Assembly (NCBI GenBank): GCA_900637135.1
Contig: LR134353.1
Coordinates: 1,302,001-1,366,000, forward strand
Origin: Mycolicibacterium flavescens
GTDB taxonomy: Bacteria > Actinomycetota > Actinomycetes > Mycobacteriales > Mycobacteriaceae
Length of the DNA: 64,000 nt
Reading direction: 5' to 3'
The stretch's first letter is position 1. Every line of letters begins with the position of its first letter. Below, in pieces: positions 45,704-55,124 of this stretch. The notes beneath the pieces were generated by a model, which was not told the DNA's origin, did not search any database, and worked only from the letters and a program-made list of their open reading frames with translations. Both the position numbers and the translations under genes were made by a program.

Positions 45704-46613
45704 GGCCGGCCTCGCCGTGGTCGTGGGTGGGGACGTCCTGCTGCGCGGAGGAGGGATCGACCGACACGGTGAACTCGGCTGTGCGCACGACGTCGCGGTG
45801 TTGGAAGTCAAGGAAAAGGCGGTACTGCCCGGCGCTGGGGAACGTGGTGTGGAACTCGATCGCCGGGCCCGGGCGTGTACCCGGGTCGCCGGGTCCGCCC
45901 ATCGGATGCACGTGCAGATATGCGAGGTCGGCGGCCCGCAGCGCAACGAGGTGGCCGTAAGCCCCCAAGTACGGCTGCAGGTTGTCGACCGGAATCCCGT
46001 TGCGGTGGACGTTGAGCGTAAGAGTCGATGCCTCACCGGCTTTCGGGGTCCCGCTGAGCGTGACGGTGTAGTCGTCGACGGTCGCTGACGTGTCGGCCGC
46101 GGGCAGTGGAACGGGGGAGTATGGGCCTGCGACATGCACGTTGGCCCCGAGCGTGAGCGCGGGACCGCCGCTGGGCACGAAGTCGGCGAAGACGCGGTAG
46201 TCGCCCGCGCGGCCGAAATCCACGGGAGTCCGCCATGTGCCGCGGTCGTCGAGCACAGGGTGAAGGTGCTGGAAAGCGGACAGGTCGTTGCGGACCACGA
46301 TCAGGTGCAACAGCTTCTCGTGAGTTTCGTCGAAATGCGTCACGGGAGAACCCTGCTGGTCGAGGATCCTGAACTCCAGAGGAGAGTCTCGGTTCGCCGG
46401 CGGGAGCGGTTGTGGCACGTCCAGCGTGTAGCCGCTCTCGGTCACCTCTAAGCCGCCGGGCGCCTCGGTGGCCTGTGCATCTGCGTGAGCGGTGGAGTGC
46501 TGCGCGGTAGCGGCATCACCCTCAGGGCCGAACGAGCGGCCGACCCACATCGAGGCTGCGAACACCACCGCGAGCGCGGCGATGAACGCGGCGATCCGAG
46601 GGGCGGTCTTCAT
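45693..46613 (-). CDS. Membrane-anchored, His-rich copper-associated protein
   Basis: A 306-residue protein. Residues 5-27 form a hydrophobic signal-anchor ([19 protein letters not shown]), and the rest lies outside the membrane. It has repeated Ig-like beta domains with His-rich positions: [28 protein letters not shown] and a His/Asp tail ([11 protein letters not shown]). Such proteins accompany copper ATPases in actinobacteria and may bind Cu in the periplasmic space. It starts at ATG 46613, sharing a base with the stop of the copper chaperone, and overlaps copA. No enzymatic motif is seen. Confidence 0.8.
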   Translation of the reverse strand: MKTAPRIAAFIAALAVVFAASMWVGRSFGPEGDAATAQHSTAHADAQATEAPGGLEVTESGYTLDVPQPLPPANRDSPLEFRILDQQGSPVTHFDETHEKLLHLIVVRNDLSAFQHLHPVLDDRGTWRTPVDFGRAGDYRVFADFVPSGGPALTLGANVHVAGPYSPVPLPAADTSATVDDYTVTLSGTPKAGEASTLTLNVHRNGIPVDNLQPYLGAYGHLVALRAADLAYLHVHPMGGPGDPGTRPGPAIEFHTTFPSAGQYRLFLDFQHRDVVRTAEFTVSVDPSSAQQDVPTHDHGEAGHGH

Positions 46614-46819
46614 CAGCTCGCCAACTTATAGCCGGCCTCTTCCACGGCGGCCTTGATGGCGTCGGCCCCGACGGGGGCGTCACTGTCGATGGTCACCGCT
46701 CCGCTGGCGACATCCACGTCGACCGCCTTGACGCCCGGGATCTCCCCGATCTCCTCGCGCACCGATGCGGCGCAGTGTTGGCAGGTCATTCCGGTGACTG
46801 TGACAGTGGTGGTAGCCAT
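46613..46819 (-). CDS. Heavy-metal-associated (CopZ-like) copper chaperone
   Basis: A 68-residue HMA-domain protein. It begins [23 protein letters not shown], with CxxC at residues 13-16, and ends [12 protein letters not shown]; this is the normal ferredoxin-like fold length. It would carry Cu+ to the ATPase. First gene of the three-gene operon; its start lies 17 bp from a CsoR-type palindrome. TGATG overlap with the next gene. Confidence 0.94.
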   Translation of the reverse strand: MATTTVTVTGMTCQHCAASVREEIGEIPGVKAVDVDVASGAVTIDSDAPVGADAIKAAVEEAGYKLAS

Positions 46820-46835
46820 GCAGCCAGGCTACCTG

Positions 46836-46852
46836 ATACCCCCTAGGGGTAT
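46836..46852. promoter_or_regulatory. CsoR-type copper-responsive operator
   Basis: ATACCCCCTAGGGGTAT is a near-perfect palindrome that fits the CsoR operator pattern known in actinobacteria (TACCCC...GGGGTA). It lies between the copper operon (start 46819, minus strand) and dtd (start 46905, plus strand). No csoR gene is present in the window, so the repressor would be encoded elsewhere. Confidence 0.75.
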
Positions 46853-46904
46853 TGACTCGGGCGGAGCCCGCCCCCGCGCGACCACCGTGGCAGCATCGGC
46901 ATCC

Positions 46905-47336
46905 ATGCGTGTTCTCACCCAACGGGTCACTTCAGCAGCCGTCACGGTGGACGGCGAGGTCGTCGGGGCGATCGAGCCCGAGGGGCAGGGTCTGCTCGCG
47001 TTGGTCGGCGTGACGCACGACGACGACGCGGCCAAGACTCGGCGGATGGCCGAAAAACTCTGGCAGCTCCGGATTCTCGACGACGAGAAGTCCGCCTCGG
47101 ATGTCGGCGCCCCGATCTTGGTGGTCAGCCAGTTCACTCTGTACGCGAACACCGTCAAGGGACGGCGCCCGGCATGGAACGCCGCCGCGCCGCGCGCGAC
47201 CGCCGAGCCACTGGTCACCGCGTTCGCCGATGCGCTGCGTGATCTGGGGGCATCGGTGGCGACCGGTGTCTTCGGCGCTCACATGCAGGTTCAGCTGGTC
47301 AACGACGGCCCGGTGACCGTGCTGCTCGAGCTGTGA
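46905..47336 (+). CDS. dtd: D-aminoacyl-tRNA deacylase
   Basis: A 143-residue Dtd, which removes D-amino acids mischarged on tRNA. It begins [21 protein letters not shown] and has the two active-site motifs: SQFTLYA near residue 77 and the Gly-cisPro of [11 protein letters not shown] at the C-terminus. Complete and typical length. The promoter is not clear; TTGACT at 46852-46857 could be a -35. The gene abuts the stop of the AIM24 protein gene. In M. tuberculosis dtd lies elsewhere (Rv1897c), so this position is specific to this lineage. Confidence 0.95.
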   Translation: MRVLTQRVTSAAVTVDGEVVGAIEPEGQGLLALVGVTHDDDAAKTRRMAEKLWQLRILDDEKSASDVGAPILVVSQFTLYANTVKGRRPAWNAAAPRATAEPLVTAFADALRDLGASVATGVFGAHMQVQLVNDGPVTVLLEL

Positions 47337-48230
47337 CTATGTGGTGGCGACCGGCGGTGCGCCCTCCGAGGGCTGCACGATCACGAATCCCTGCCCCTGG
47401 AACGCGACCTGGATCGCCTCACCGGAGCCGCGGCCGATGAGCGCGCCCGCCTTGAAGCTGGTCTTCAGCTGAGTCTGTAGGTTCGCCGACCACGCCACCA
47501 CCGCATTGGTGTCGGCGAACGTCGGCGCCTCAGCGGCATTGAGCACGACCGGGGGCCCGTCGGTCGTCAGCGCCACCCAACCGGTCCCGCGCAGCGTGGT
47601 GTTGAACAGGCCGCCGGTCGCAATGCTGCCGCCCCGCACACGCTCGATGTTCCAGTTCAGGTTCGACGAGAACGCCAGCACGTTCTTACCGCTGATCGAC
47701 AACCCGGAGTTGGTCAGCTGCAGCAGATGCACGTCGTAGCCCCGCTCGGCGAGGAAGACGTCGCCCTGCCCCTGGCAGCGCATCAGCGGCAGCCCTTCAC
47801 CTGTCAGCGCCTTCTTGATGAACTTCGAGGCGCCGCCGCCCTCGAACGCGAAGTCGACATTGCCCTGGTAGGCCACCATCGAGCCCTGCCGGGCCATGAA
47901 CGGCTCCCCGAGGCGCACCCGCAACATCTTGGTGTTCTGGTTGGCGATGGCCTTGGCTTCTTTTTCGCTGAACCGGCCGTCCACCAGATCGCCGCTGATC
48001 CCTCCGAAGCCGTCGCCTGCAGGCTGTCCGACCGCCATGGCCTGGGGCGGCGCCGTCTGTTGCGGAGGTGCCTGGGATGCCGGCGGGGGCCCGCCGAGTG
48101 ACGTCAGCGGCGCCCTGCCGACCTGACCCTGGTGCGACACCTGGTCGGTCCAGTTGCGCCCGTCCCACCAGCGGTACTCGTAGCGACCTTCGGGATCGGG
48201 TCGCCAGCTTCCGTTGTTCGGTGCTGTCAT
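47337..48230 (-). CDS. DUF2510 plus AIM24-domain protein
   Basis: A 297-residue protein. N-terminal DUF2510 (residues 1-35, WRPDPEGRYEYRWWDGRNWTDQV) is a short Trp-rich module; residues 40-80 are a Pro/Gln-rich linker; then comes a beta-rich AIM24/TerD-like domain (about 100-290) with repeated Gly-rich strands (GEGLPLMRCQGQGDVFLAE, GGLFNTTLRGTGWVALTTDG). Function of these proteins is not established. TATTTT at 48238-48243 (minus strand) is 7 nt before the ATG, so leaderless. It is convergent with dtd and divergent from a small membrane protein gene. Confidence 0.85.
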   Translation of the reverse strand: MTAPNNGSWRPDPEGRYEYRWWDGRNWTDQVSHQGQVGRAPLTSLGGPPPASQAPPQQTAPPQAMAVGQPAGDGFGGISGDLVDGRFSEKEAKAIANQNTKMLRVRLGEPFMARQGSMVAYQGNVDFAFEGGGASKFIKKALTGEGLPLMRCQGQGDVFLAERGYDVHLLQLTNSGLSISGKNVLAFSSNLNWNIERVRGGSIATGGLFNTTLRGTGWVALTTDGPPVVLNAAEAPTFADTNAVVAWSANLQTQLKTSFKAGALIGRGSGEAIQVAFQGQGFVIVQPSEGAPPVATT

Positions 48231-48327
48231 GGTTTACAAAATAATCCGGCGGCCCTCCTGTAGTGAGGTACTTTTTCGCACTGATCCATCCCGCCCGAAA
48301 CCACTCGACGACTGGCATTCTTGTGCC

Positions 48328-48531
48328 ATGGCAAAGGAAATCGACCGGGTCCGGGCGCAGGGCGCCTTCGCGGTCCTCAAGCAGCATCCGGGCATGGTGC
48401 TCTTCGTAGCCTCACCTGCGCTCATCGCGGTCGGGCTGGTGTGGTGGTTGGTCAGCCCGACGCTGGCCGTTCTGCTGTTGATCGCTGCGATCGTCGGCGG
48501 CGGCGCGCTGCTGCTGCGCAAGCGCGGCTAG
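48328..48531 (+). CDS. Small two-helix membrane protein
   Basis: A 67-residue protein: a polar N-terminus (MAKEIDRVRAQGAFAVLKQHPG), then two hydrophobic stretches at about 23-42 (MVLFVASPALIAVGLVWWLV) and 46-62 (LAVLLLIAAIVGGGALLL), ending RKRG. Function unknown. Start ATG 48328 follows CATTCT by 6 nt, a weak -10. A longer in-frame reading from 48214 would overlap the divergent AIM24 gene and has no family features. Confidence 0.65.
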   Translation: MAKEIDRVRAQGAFAVLKQHPGMVLFVASPALIAVGLVWWLVSPTLAVLLLIAAIVGGGALLLRKRG

Positions 48532-48616
48532 TCACAGACGTCGTCCGGTTTTGTCGGTGTCGATAACCCCTTCTGACCTGGAGCGTTCGCTCTCAGCGAA
48601 CAGTCACCTCGTAGGG

Positions 48617-48644
48617 GTGTAACGGTGTAAGCATGTAATCATGC
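48617..48644. promoter_or_regulatory. Direct repeats and palindrome at the start of a putative DNA-binding protein
   Basis: GTGTAA at 48617 and 48625 and ATGTAA at 48633 recur every 8 bp, and GCATG-TAAT-CATGC (48631-48644) is a perfect 5-bp palindrome that includes the start codon region. Eight-bp phased repeats are typical operators of ribbon-helix-helix regulators; this could be an autoregulatory site. Confidence 0.5.
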
Positions 48645-49207
48645 GACACGACATCCATGGCCGGCGCCGCCAAGGCGGCTGGCAACAGGCTCAGCAGCCC
48701 GATGCGGGCGACGCCGCCGACTGGTTCGCCGGTCGGCTTCCCGAGAGCTGGTTCGGCGGAGACCCGACGGTGGTGGTCGACCGCGAGGAAATCACCGTCA
48801 TCGGAAGGCTCGCGGAACCCGAAGGCGACGAGAGCGAGGCCCGCGCATCCGGACGGGCCGCGCGGTTCCGTGAGGAGACCCGCGCCGAACGCATGCGCAT
48901 CGCCGATGAGGCCGAGGCGCGCTACGGGCGCAAGGTCGCGTGGGGCATCGAGATCGGGGCGCCGGTCGCCGACAGCTATGAGCGAATCATGTTCACCAAC
49001 ATGGCCGTTCCGGTGATGACGCGACTGCGCCAACCCGAACGTCAGGTGCTCGACACGCTGGTCGACGCGGGTGTGGCGCGGTCCCGCTCGGATGCGCTGG
49101 TGTGGTCGGTGCGGCTGGTCGGTGAGCACGCCGAGGAGTGGCTGGGCAAGCTGCGCGAGGCGATGCGCAACGTCGACGAACTGCGGGCCGAGGGCCCGAA
49201 CCTCTAG
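48641..49207 (+). CDS. Conserved hypothetical, possible ribbon-helix-helix regulator
   Basis: A 188-residue protein of unknown function. The N-terminal 40 residues are polar and Gln-rich, residues 60-100 form a charged helix (SEARASGRAARFREETRAERMRIADEAEARYGRKVAWG), and the C-terminal 70 residues contain VMTRLRQPERQVLDTLVDAGVARSRSDALVWSVRLVGEHAEEWLGKL, which resembles a ribbon-helix-helix DNA-binding unit preceded by a strand. The start ATG 48641 overlaps an AT-rich repeat region. Its stop overlaps that of the convergent molybdopterin oxidoreductase gene by 4 nt. Regulator role is inferred from fold pattern and operator only. Confidence 0.6.
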   Translation: MRHDIHGRRRQGGWQQAQQPDAGDAADWFAGRLPESWFGGDPTVVVDREEITVIGRLAEPEGDESEARASGRAARFREETRAERMRIADEAEARYGRKVAWGIEIGAPVADSYERIMFTNMAVPVMTRLRQPERQVLDTLVDAGVARSRSDALVWSVRLVGEHAEEWLGKLREAMRNVDELRAEGPNL

Positions 49208-51366
49208 ATCCGCTCCACGCCAACGTATTGCGAACTCAACGCCGCCGTCTGGGACAGCGGGTCCACCGGAGCGCCTTCGACCAACAGGTTGCGGTTCGCG
49301 CCGTAGGAGACCGGCGCGTCGTGGCCGCGCGGATCGAAAACCCGTGAGCCCCAACCGTGGTCGACGATGATCACCCCTTGACGCGGACGGTCGTCCACCA
49401 CCGCCGTCAACTCGACCTCGCCGACCGGAGAGAATACCCTGACCAGGTCGCCGTCGCCCACCCCGAGATCGGCCGCGTCCTTCGGGTGAATGATCACGTC
49501 GTTGCCCTTACCGGCGGGATGAAGCCCGGGTAAGTCGTTGAGCCACGAGTTCATCGAGTGCCGGTGCCTACGGTTGGCCAACTGGAACGGATAGCCGACG
49601 GGTGCCGCCGGAAGCGGATCGGCGAGCAGTTCGCGGGTCCGCGCGACGAACTCGGATGGTGCCGCGTGCACCTTCTTGTCGTCGGTTCTCAACGCGTCGC
49701 GGAAATGCCCGAACTCGCGGGGACCCAACACCCAGCCGTGCGGGTGCGATATGACGTCTCGCCATTTGATCCTGCGCCCGTTGATCTTTCGTGAGGTCGC
49801 CACGACCAGGCGGTCGATCCAATGCGGTCCGAACTCCAGGGCCGGCCTGCGCGTCACACGCGCCGCGGCCCGCGTTGCCTTGATGAATCCGTTGAGGCCC
49901 TTGGCGCCGAACAGCGGTCTGCCCATCGCGATCGCGAGGTCGGTGAAGATGCGCCACTCCTGCCGCACTCCCGGCGGCGGCTCGACGACCTTGGCGCCGT
50001 ACTGCAGATATGGCTCGTCGTGCATGTTGCTGGTGAACGCGAGCAGGTCGTTGCGCTCGAGCCAGTGGGCCGCGGGCAGCAGCCAGTGTGCATGGCGGTG
50101 GCTCTCCCGCTGGACGAAGTCGATCGCGACCAACAGGTCCAGATCGGCCAGGGCACGGTCCAGCTTGTCGCCGTCGGGGCCGGAGATCACGGGGTTGCCG
50201 CAGTTGATCAACAGCGCGCGAATCTGACCGTGGCCCGGTGTGGTGATCTCGTCAGGCAACTCGCTGAGTGCGTGTGCGCCCGCGACCATTTCGCGGCCCA
50301 GCAGCCGACTGTAGTGCGGCTTGGCCTTGACCATCGCCGACATCCGGATCGCGTCGACGTAGCCGGGTTCGAAGCGGCGTCCGCCGGGGCGGTCCATCCG
50401 GCCGGTGATCACGTTGAGCACATGCCCGAGCCACTCGGCGACGGTGCCCGCCATGTGCAACGACACCCCGGTGCGCGTGACCACCATGGCGCCGCGCGCT
50501 GCGGCGAAGTCGCGGGCAACCCGCTCGATCTGGTCGCGGGGGATGTCGCAGCGGGCGGCGAGTTCGTCGAGGTCGACGTCGGCGACCAGCGCATGCAGAT
50601 CGCCGACTCCGGTGGCCAGTTCCGCGCAGTCCTGCCGATGTTCGAGACGCTCATCGAGGATGACCTTCACCATCGCCAGCAGCAGCGCCCAGTCCTGCCC
50701 CGGACGCACCGCGAGGTGCACGTCGGCCTTCTCGGCGGATTCGGTGCGCAGCGGGTCGACCACCACGATCGTCGCGCCCTGTTGTTGACGTGCCAGTGCA
50801 CGTCGCCACCCACCGGGTACCGTCTCGAGCCAATTCCACGCGCTCACAGCGGGGTTCGTGCCGACCAGCAGGAAGTAGTCGCAGTTGTCGACGTCGGACA
50901 CGGGCACCATCAGCATCGAGCCGTACATCGCCTCCGCGACGACGTGCATCGCGTTCTGGTCGACCGAGCCCACGGCGTAGCGGTTCTGGGTCCCGAGCGC
51001 GTCCAGCCAGCCGTTCATGAAGATGACGTTGGACGAGGAGAAGCCCGCAGGGTTGCCGTAGTAGACGCCGACTGCGTCGGGTCCACCCGCCTCGATCGCG
51101 GCGTTCATCCTGGTGGCGATGTCGGCGATGGCCTCGTCCCAGGTGGCCTCCACGTAGGAATCGCCGACGCGGCGCATGGGGTTGAGGATCCGGCGCGGAT
51201 GCTCGACGAGCCTGTGTGCGGTGCGGCCCTTGGCGCAGAAGTCCCGCCAGCTGTGCGGATTCTGCTTGTCGGCGGCGATCTTCGTGACGCGGTTGTCCTC
51301 GACCGTCACCTCGAGTCCGCATGAGGCCAGACAGATCCGGCAGAACGTGTAGACCGTTTCGCTCAT
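49204..51366 (-). CDS. Molybdopterin-dependent oxidoreductase (bis-MGD, DMSOR family)
   Basis: A 720-residue enzyme of the DMSO-reductase/formate-dehydrogenase family. A 4Fe-4S cluster is held by Cys9, Cys12, Cys16 and Cys44 (CRICLASC, then FCAKGR). The first core carries YYGNPAGFSSSN and SVDQNAMHVVAEAMYG; the end has the dinucleotide-binding domain (DVIIHPKDAADLGVGDGDLVRVFS, QGVIIVDHGWGSRVFDP). No twin-Arg signal is present, so it acts in the cytosol. TACGCT (51374-51379, minus strand) lies 7 nt before ATG. Substrate unknown; Rv0197 of M. tuberculosis is a possible relative. It overlaps the convergent gene by 4 nt. Confidence 0.9.
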   Translation of the reverse strand: MSETVYTFCRICLASCGLEVTVEDNRVTKIAADKQNPHSWRDFCAKGRTAHRLVEHPRRILNPMRRVGDSYVEATWDEAIADIATRMNAAIEAGGPDAVGVYYGNPAGFSSSNVIFMNGWLDALGTQNRYAVGSVDQNAMHVVAEAMYGSMLMVPVSDVDNCDYFLLVGTNPAVSAWNWLETVPGGWRRALARQQQGATIVVVDPLRTESAEKADVHLAVRPGQDWALLLAMVKVILDERLEHRQDCAELATGVGDLHALVADVDLDELAARCDIPRDQIERVARDFAAARGAMVVTRTGVSLHMAGTVAEWLGHVLNVITGRMDRPGGRRFEPGYVDAIRMSAMVKAKPHYSRLLGREMVAGAHALSELPDEITTPGHGQIRALLINCGNPVISGPDGDKLDRALADLDLLVAIDFVQRESHRHAHWLLPAAHWLERNDLLAFTSNMHDEPYLQYGAKVVEPPPGVRQEWRIFTDLAIAMGRPLFGAKGLNGFIKATRAAARVTRRPALEFGPHWIDRLVVATSRKINGRRIKWRDVISHPHGWVLGPREFGHFRDALRTDDKKVHAAPSEFVARTRELLADPLPAAPVGYPFQLANRRHRHSMNSWLNDLPGLHPAGKGNDVIIHPKDAADLGVGDGDLVRVFSPVGEVELTAVVDDRPRQGVIIVDHGWGSRVFDPRGHDAPVSYGANRNLLVEGAPVDPLSQTAALSSQYVGVERI

Positions 51367-51385
51367 CGCCTTGAGCGTACGACGC

Positions 51386-53302
51386 TTAGGCCTGCGTCAT
51401 GGACCAATAAGCGCCATGCTTAGCGACCAACTCCGCATGGGTGCCGCGTTCGACGATCTCGCCAGCGTCCATCACCACGATGCGGTCGGCGTCCCGGATG
51501 GTCGATAGCCGGTGGGCGATGATGAAACTCGTTCGGTCGCGGCGCAACTCGGCCATCGCCTGCTGGATCAGCAGCTCGGTGCGGGTATCCACCGAGCTGG
51601 TCGCCTCGTCGAGGATCAGCAGGCTGGGCTGGGCCAGCACCGCGCGCGCGATTGTGATGAGCTGTTTTTCGCCGGCGCTGATGGAGGCGCCGTCGTCGCT
51701 GACGTGGGTCTGATAGCCGTTGGGAAGCATGTGGACGAACCGGTCGACGTATGCCGCCTTGGCCGCCGCGATCACCTCGTCCTCGGAGGCATCAGGTCTG
51801 CCGTAGGCGATGTTCTCGAAGATGGTGCCCGCGAACAGCCAGGTGTCCTGGAGCACCATCCCGATGCGGGACCGCAGCGAGTCCCTGCTGACCGTCGAGA
51901 TGTCCACGCCGTCAACCAGGATCCGGCCGGAGTCGACGTCGTAGAACCGCATCAGCAGGTTCACCAGCGTGGTCTTACCCGCGCCCGTCGGCCCGACGAT
52001 CGCCACCGTGCTGCCGGGTTCGGCGATCAGCGACAGATTCCGGATCACCGGGGTGTCGGGGTGGTAGCCGAACGTGACGTCCTCGAACTCCACCCGACCG
52101 GCCTGCCCGCCCGTTCCCGGCTCTGCGACCGGTAGCCGGTCCGCGGGATCGGGCGCCTCCTCTTCCGCGTCGAGCAGGTCGAAAACCCGCTCCGCACTGG
52201 CCACACCGGACTGCAGCGTGTTGTACATGCCCGCGACCTGCGTCAGCGGCTGGTTGAACTGGCGGACGTACTGGATGAACGCCTGGATACTGCCCAGCGT
52301 GATCTGGCCCGTGGCCACCTGCAACCCGCCGACCACGGCGACCGCGACATAGCTCAGGTTGCCGATGAACGTGGTGGCCGGCCCGACCAGACCGGAGAAG
52401 AACTGGGCGCCGAAGGCGGCGTGATACACGTCGTCGTTGCACTCGCGGAACCGCTCCTGCGCCGCGGCACGGTGACCGAAGGTCTTGACGATCGTGAAGC
52501 CGCTGTAGGTCTCCTCAATGTGGGCGTTGAGCCTGCCGGTGTTCGCCCATTGCGCGACGAACAGTCGCTGCGACCGGCGCGCGATGGCCCGGGTCGCCCA
52601 CAGCGACAGCGGCACCGTCACCACGGTCAGCAGTGTCAGAAGCGGTGAAATGGTCAACATCATCACCAGCACCGAGAACACCGTCAGCACGGACGTCAAC
52701 AGCTGGCTGATGGTCATCGACAAGGAGCCCTGGATGTTGTCGACGTCGTTGGTCACCCTGCTGAGCACCTCGCCGCGTTGACGAGAGTCGAAATACGACA
52801 GCGGCATTCGATGCAGCTTGTCCTGGACGTCGGAGCGCAGCGTGGCCATGGTGCGCTGCACCGCGACGTTGAGGAGCAGGGCCTGCAACCACACCATCAA
52901 TGCGGCGACGAGATACAGCCCCAACGCGAGCAGCAGGGTCCGCCCGACGGCCTCGAAGTCGACACCTCGCCCCGGGACGACGTTCATCCCCGACAGCAGA
53001 TCGGCGAAGGTGCTGTCACCACGGGCGCGGGCGGCGTCGATGGCCTGCTCCTTGGTGATCCCCGCGGGCAGCGCACGGCCGACGACGCCGTTGAACAGAA
53101 GATCGGTGGCGTGCCCCAGTATTCGCGGGCCGATGACGCTGATCGCGATGCCCGCGACGCCCAGGAGTATGACGCACGCGGTCAGGCCGCGTTGCGGTGT
53201 CAGCCGCTTGACCAAGCGGATCGCCGAACCCTTGAAGTCGCGCGAGCGTTGGGTCGGGGCCTGCATCACGCCGCGGATCGGCCGGCCCATCGGGCCGGTC
53301 AC
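51386..53302 (-). CDS. ABC exporter subunit B (Rv1272c-like)
   Basis: A 638-residue half-ABC exporter. Six membrane helices (about residues 40-360) with [25 protein letters not shown] helix 4/5 loop, then an NBD: Walker [12 protein letters not shown], signature [15 protein letters not shown] and Walker [15 protein letters not shown] with catalytic Glu. The 30-residue N-terminal extension contains basic residues. It begins at GTG 53302, overlapping the upstream ABC gene by 4 nt (GTGA), and is co-expressed with it as a heterodimer. In M. tuberculosis Rv1272c/Rv1273c has been linked to lipid or drug transport; substrate here unknown. Confidence 0.92.
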   Translation of the reverse strand: MTGPMGRPIRGVMQAPTQRSRDFKGSAIRLVKRLTPQRGLTACVILLGVAGIAISVIGPRILGHATDLLFNGVVGRALPAGITKEQAIDAARARGDSTFADLLSGMNVVPGRGVDFEAVGRTLLLALGLYLVAALMVWLQALLLNVAVQRTMATLRSDVQDKLHRMPLSYFDSRQRGEVLSRVTNDVDNIQGSLSMTISQLLTSVLTVFSVLVMMLTISPLLTLLTVVTVPLSLWATRAIARRSQRLFVAQWANTGRLNAHIEETYSGFTIVKTFGHRAAAQERFRECNDDVYHAAFGAQFFSGLVGPATTFIGNLSYVAVAVVGGLQVATGQITLGSIQAFIQYVRQFNQPLTQVAGMYNTLQSGVASAERVFDLLDAEEEAPDPADRLPVAEPGTGGQAGRVEFEDVTFGYHPDTPVIRNLSLIAEPGSTVAIVGPTGAGKTTLVNLLMRFYDVDSGRILVDGVDISTVSRDSLRSRIGMVLQDTWLFAGTIFENIAYGRPDASEDEVIAAAKAAYVDRFVHMLPNGYQTHVSDDGASISAGEKQLITIARAVLAQPSLLILDEATSSVDTRTELLIQQAMAELRRDRTSFIIAHRLSTIRDADRIVVMDAGEIVERGTHAELVAKHGAYWSMTQA

Positions 53303-55038
53303 TGGGTGTCCCCGACGATGGCGAGCGACTGGGAGTCGGCGAACTCGGCGTACTGCGGGCAGTCCCTCAGCAGGGTTTCGTGAGTGCCGATGCCGACGAT
53401 CCGGCCGTCGTCGATCACCACGATCTGATCTGCCTCGATCACGGTGGAGATGCGCTGGGCGACAACGATGACCGTCGCTTCTGCCGACGCCTCACGCAGC
53501 GCAGAGCGCACGCGGGCGTCGGTGTGCACGTCGAGTGCGGAGAACGCGTCGTCGAACAGATACACCGCGGGTCGGCGGATCACCGCCCGGGCGATCGCCA
53601 GCCGCTGACGCTGTCCGCCCGAGAAATTAGCCCCGCCCTGCGCGACCTTCATGTCCAGGCCGTCGGGGTGGGCGCGCACGAAGTCGTCGGCCGCGGCCAC
53701 TCGCAGCGCGGCCCACATCTCCTCGTCGGTGGCATCCGATTTGCCGTACCGCAGATTGTCAGCGACGGTGCCCGAGAACAGGTATCCGCGCTGCGGCACC
53801 AGGCCGAGCACCGACCACAGCTGCTCGGGGTCGTAGTCGCGTACGTCGACGCCGTCGAGATACACCGAACCGCTCGTCGCGTCGTACATCCGGCAGATCA
53901 GCGACACCAGCGTCGACTTGCCTGACCCGGTGGAGCCGACCACCGCCGTCGTTGTACCCGAGCGTGCCGTCAGCGAAATACCCTGCAGTACAGGTCGTTC
54001 AGCGCCGGGATAGCTGAATGTCGCGGCCTCCAACCGGATCTCGCCCCGGATCCTCGACGGCCGCACCGGGTCTTCGGGGCTGACGATGTGCGGTGCGACC
54101 GACAGCACCTCGGATATCCGCTCAGCACACACCGACGCACGCGGGATGATGACGAGAATGAACGTGGCCAGCAGGACCGCCATCAGTATCTGCATGAAAT
54201 AGGCCAGGAACGCGATCAGCGAACCCACCTGCATCTGCCCGGCGTCGATCCGCAGCCCACCGAACCAGATCAACGCGACGCTCGAGACGTTGATCACCAG
54301 TGTCGTCGTGGGCAGCATCAGCGCCTGCCACCGTCCGGCTTCGAGCGCGGTGTCGGCCAGCGCGTGGTTGGCTTCGGCGAACCGGTTGCGTTCGAACGGT
54401 TCTCGGGCGAACGCGCGGATCACACGCAGGCCGGTGAGTTGGTCGCGCATCACCCGGTTGATGTCGTCGACCATTCGTTGCATGCGGCGGAAGATCGGAA
54501 GCAGGTGACGCACGATCCAGTAGTTGGCCAAGGCCAGGATCGGCACGCTCACCAACAGCAGCCAGGACAGCCCGGCGTCCTGATGCAGCGCCATGAAGAT
54601 TCCGCCGATCGACATGATCGGCGCGGTGACCAGCATGGTGCAGGTCAGCTGCACCAGCAGTTGGATCTGCTGGACGTCGTTGGTGGTGCGGGTGAGCAGC
54701 GACGGTGCCCCGAATCGTGCAGCATCCTCGGCCGAGAACCCGGTCACGTGGTTGAACATCGCCGCGCGCAGGTCGCGGCCGACGCCCATGCCCGCCCGCG
54801 AGCCGAAGTACACCGCCCCCACCGCGCACACCACCTGCAGTGCGGTGACCGCCAGCATCACACCGCCGAGTTCGACGATCCGGCGCAGGTTCCCGACCGC
54901 GACGCCGTCGTCGATGATCGCGGCGTTGACCGTCGGCAGGTACAGCGAGGCGAGCGTGCTGACCAATTGCAGCGTGGCGACGGTGGCGAGCAGCGCCCGA
55001 TATGGCCGCGCGTACTGTCGCAGCAGCGCCCATAGCAT
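53299..55038 (-). CDS. ABC exporter subunit A (Rv1273c-like)
   Basis: A 579-residue half-ABC exporter. Six membrane helices (about residues 10-310) precede the NBD: Walker [11 protein letters not shown], signature [14 protein letters not shown] and Walker [13 protein letters not shown], where the catalytic Glu is replaced by Asp. This marks a degenerate ATP site, standard in one subunit of heterodimeric exporters. ATG 55038 ([13 protein letters not shown]) is the best start by length; a longer start at 55083 adds a Cys-rich tail (CDSNG) and is less likely. The first gene of the operon; its promoter region is shared with lprB. Confidence 0.9.
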   Translation of the reverse strand: MLWALLRQYARPYRALLATVATLQLVSTLASLYLPTVNAAIIDDGVAVGNLRRIVELGGVMLAVTALQVVCAVGAVYFGSRAGMGVGRDLRAAMFNHVTGFSAEDAARFGAPSLLTRTTNDVQQIQLLVQLTCTMLVTAPIMSIGGIFMALHQDAGLSWLLLVSVPILALANYWIVRHLLPIFRRMQRMVDDINRVMRDQLTGLRVIRAFAREPFERNRFAEANHALADTALEAGRWQALMLPTTTLVINVSSVALIWFGGLRIDAGQMQVGSLIAFLAYFMQILMAVLLATFILVIIPRASVCAERISEVLSVAPHIVSPEDPVRPSRIRGEIRLEAATFSYPGAERPVLQGISLTARSGTTTAVVGSTGSGKSTLVSLICRMYDATSGSVYLDGVDVRDYDPEQLWSVLGLVPQRGYLFSGTVADNLRYGKSDATDEEMWAALRVAAADDFVRAHPDGLDMKVAQGGANFSGGQRQRLAIARAVIRRPAVYLFDDAFSALDVHTDARVRSALREASAEATVIVVAQRISTVIEADQIVVIDDGRIVGIGTHETLLRDCPQYAEFADSQSLAIVGDTQ

Positions 55039-55091
55039 CCCGTTACTGTCGCACATCCGATATATGGGCAGGTCAACCGGCATGTCGGTGG

Positions 55092-55117
55092 TTGACCCCC
55101 AGAGCTGCCGCTACAGT
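55092..55117 (+). promoter_or_regulatory. lprB promoter (-35 TTGACC, -10 TACAGT)
   Basis: TTGACC (55092-55097) and TACAGT (55112-55117) are separated by 14 bp, shorter than the usual spacing. TACAGT ends 7 nt before GTG 55125, so transcription likely starts at or beside the start codon. Confidence 0.6.
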
Positions 55118-55124
55118 GCATGGC

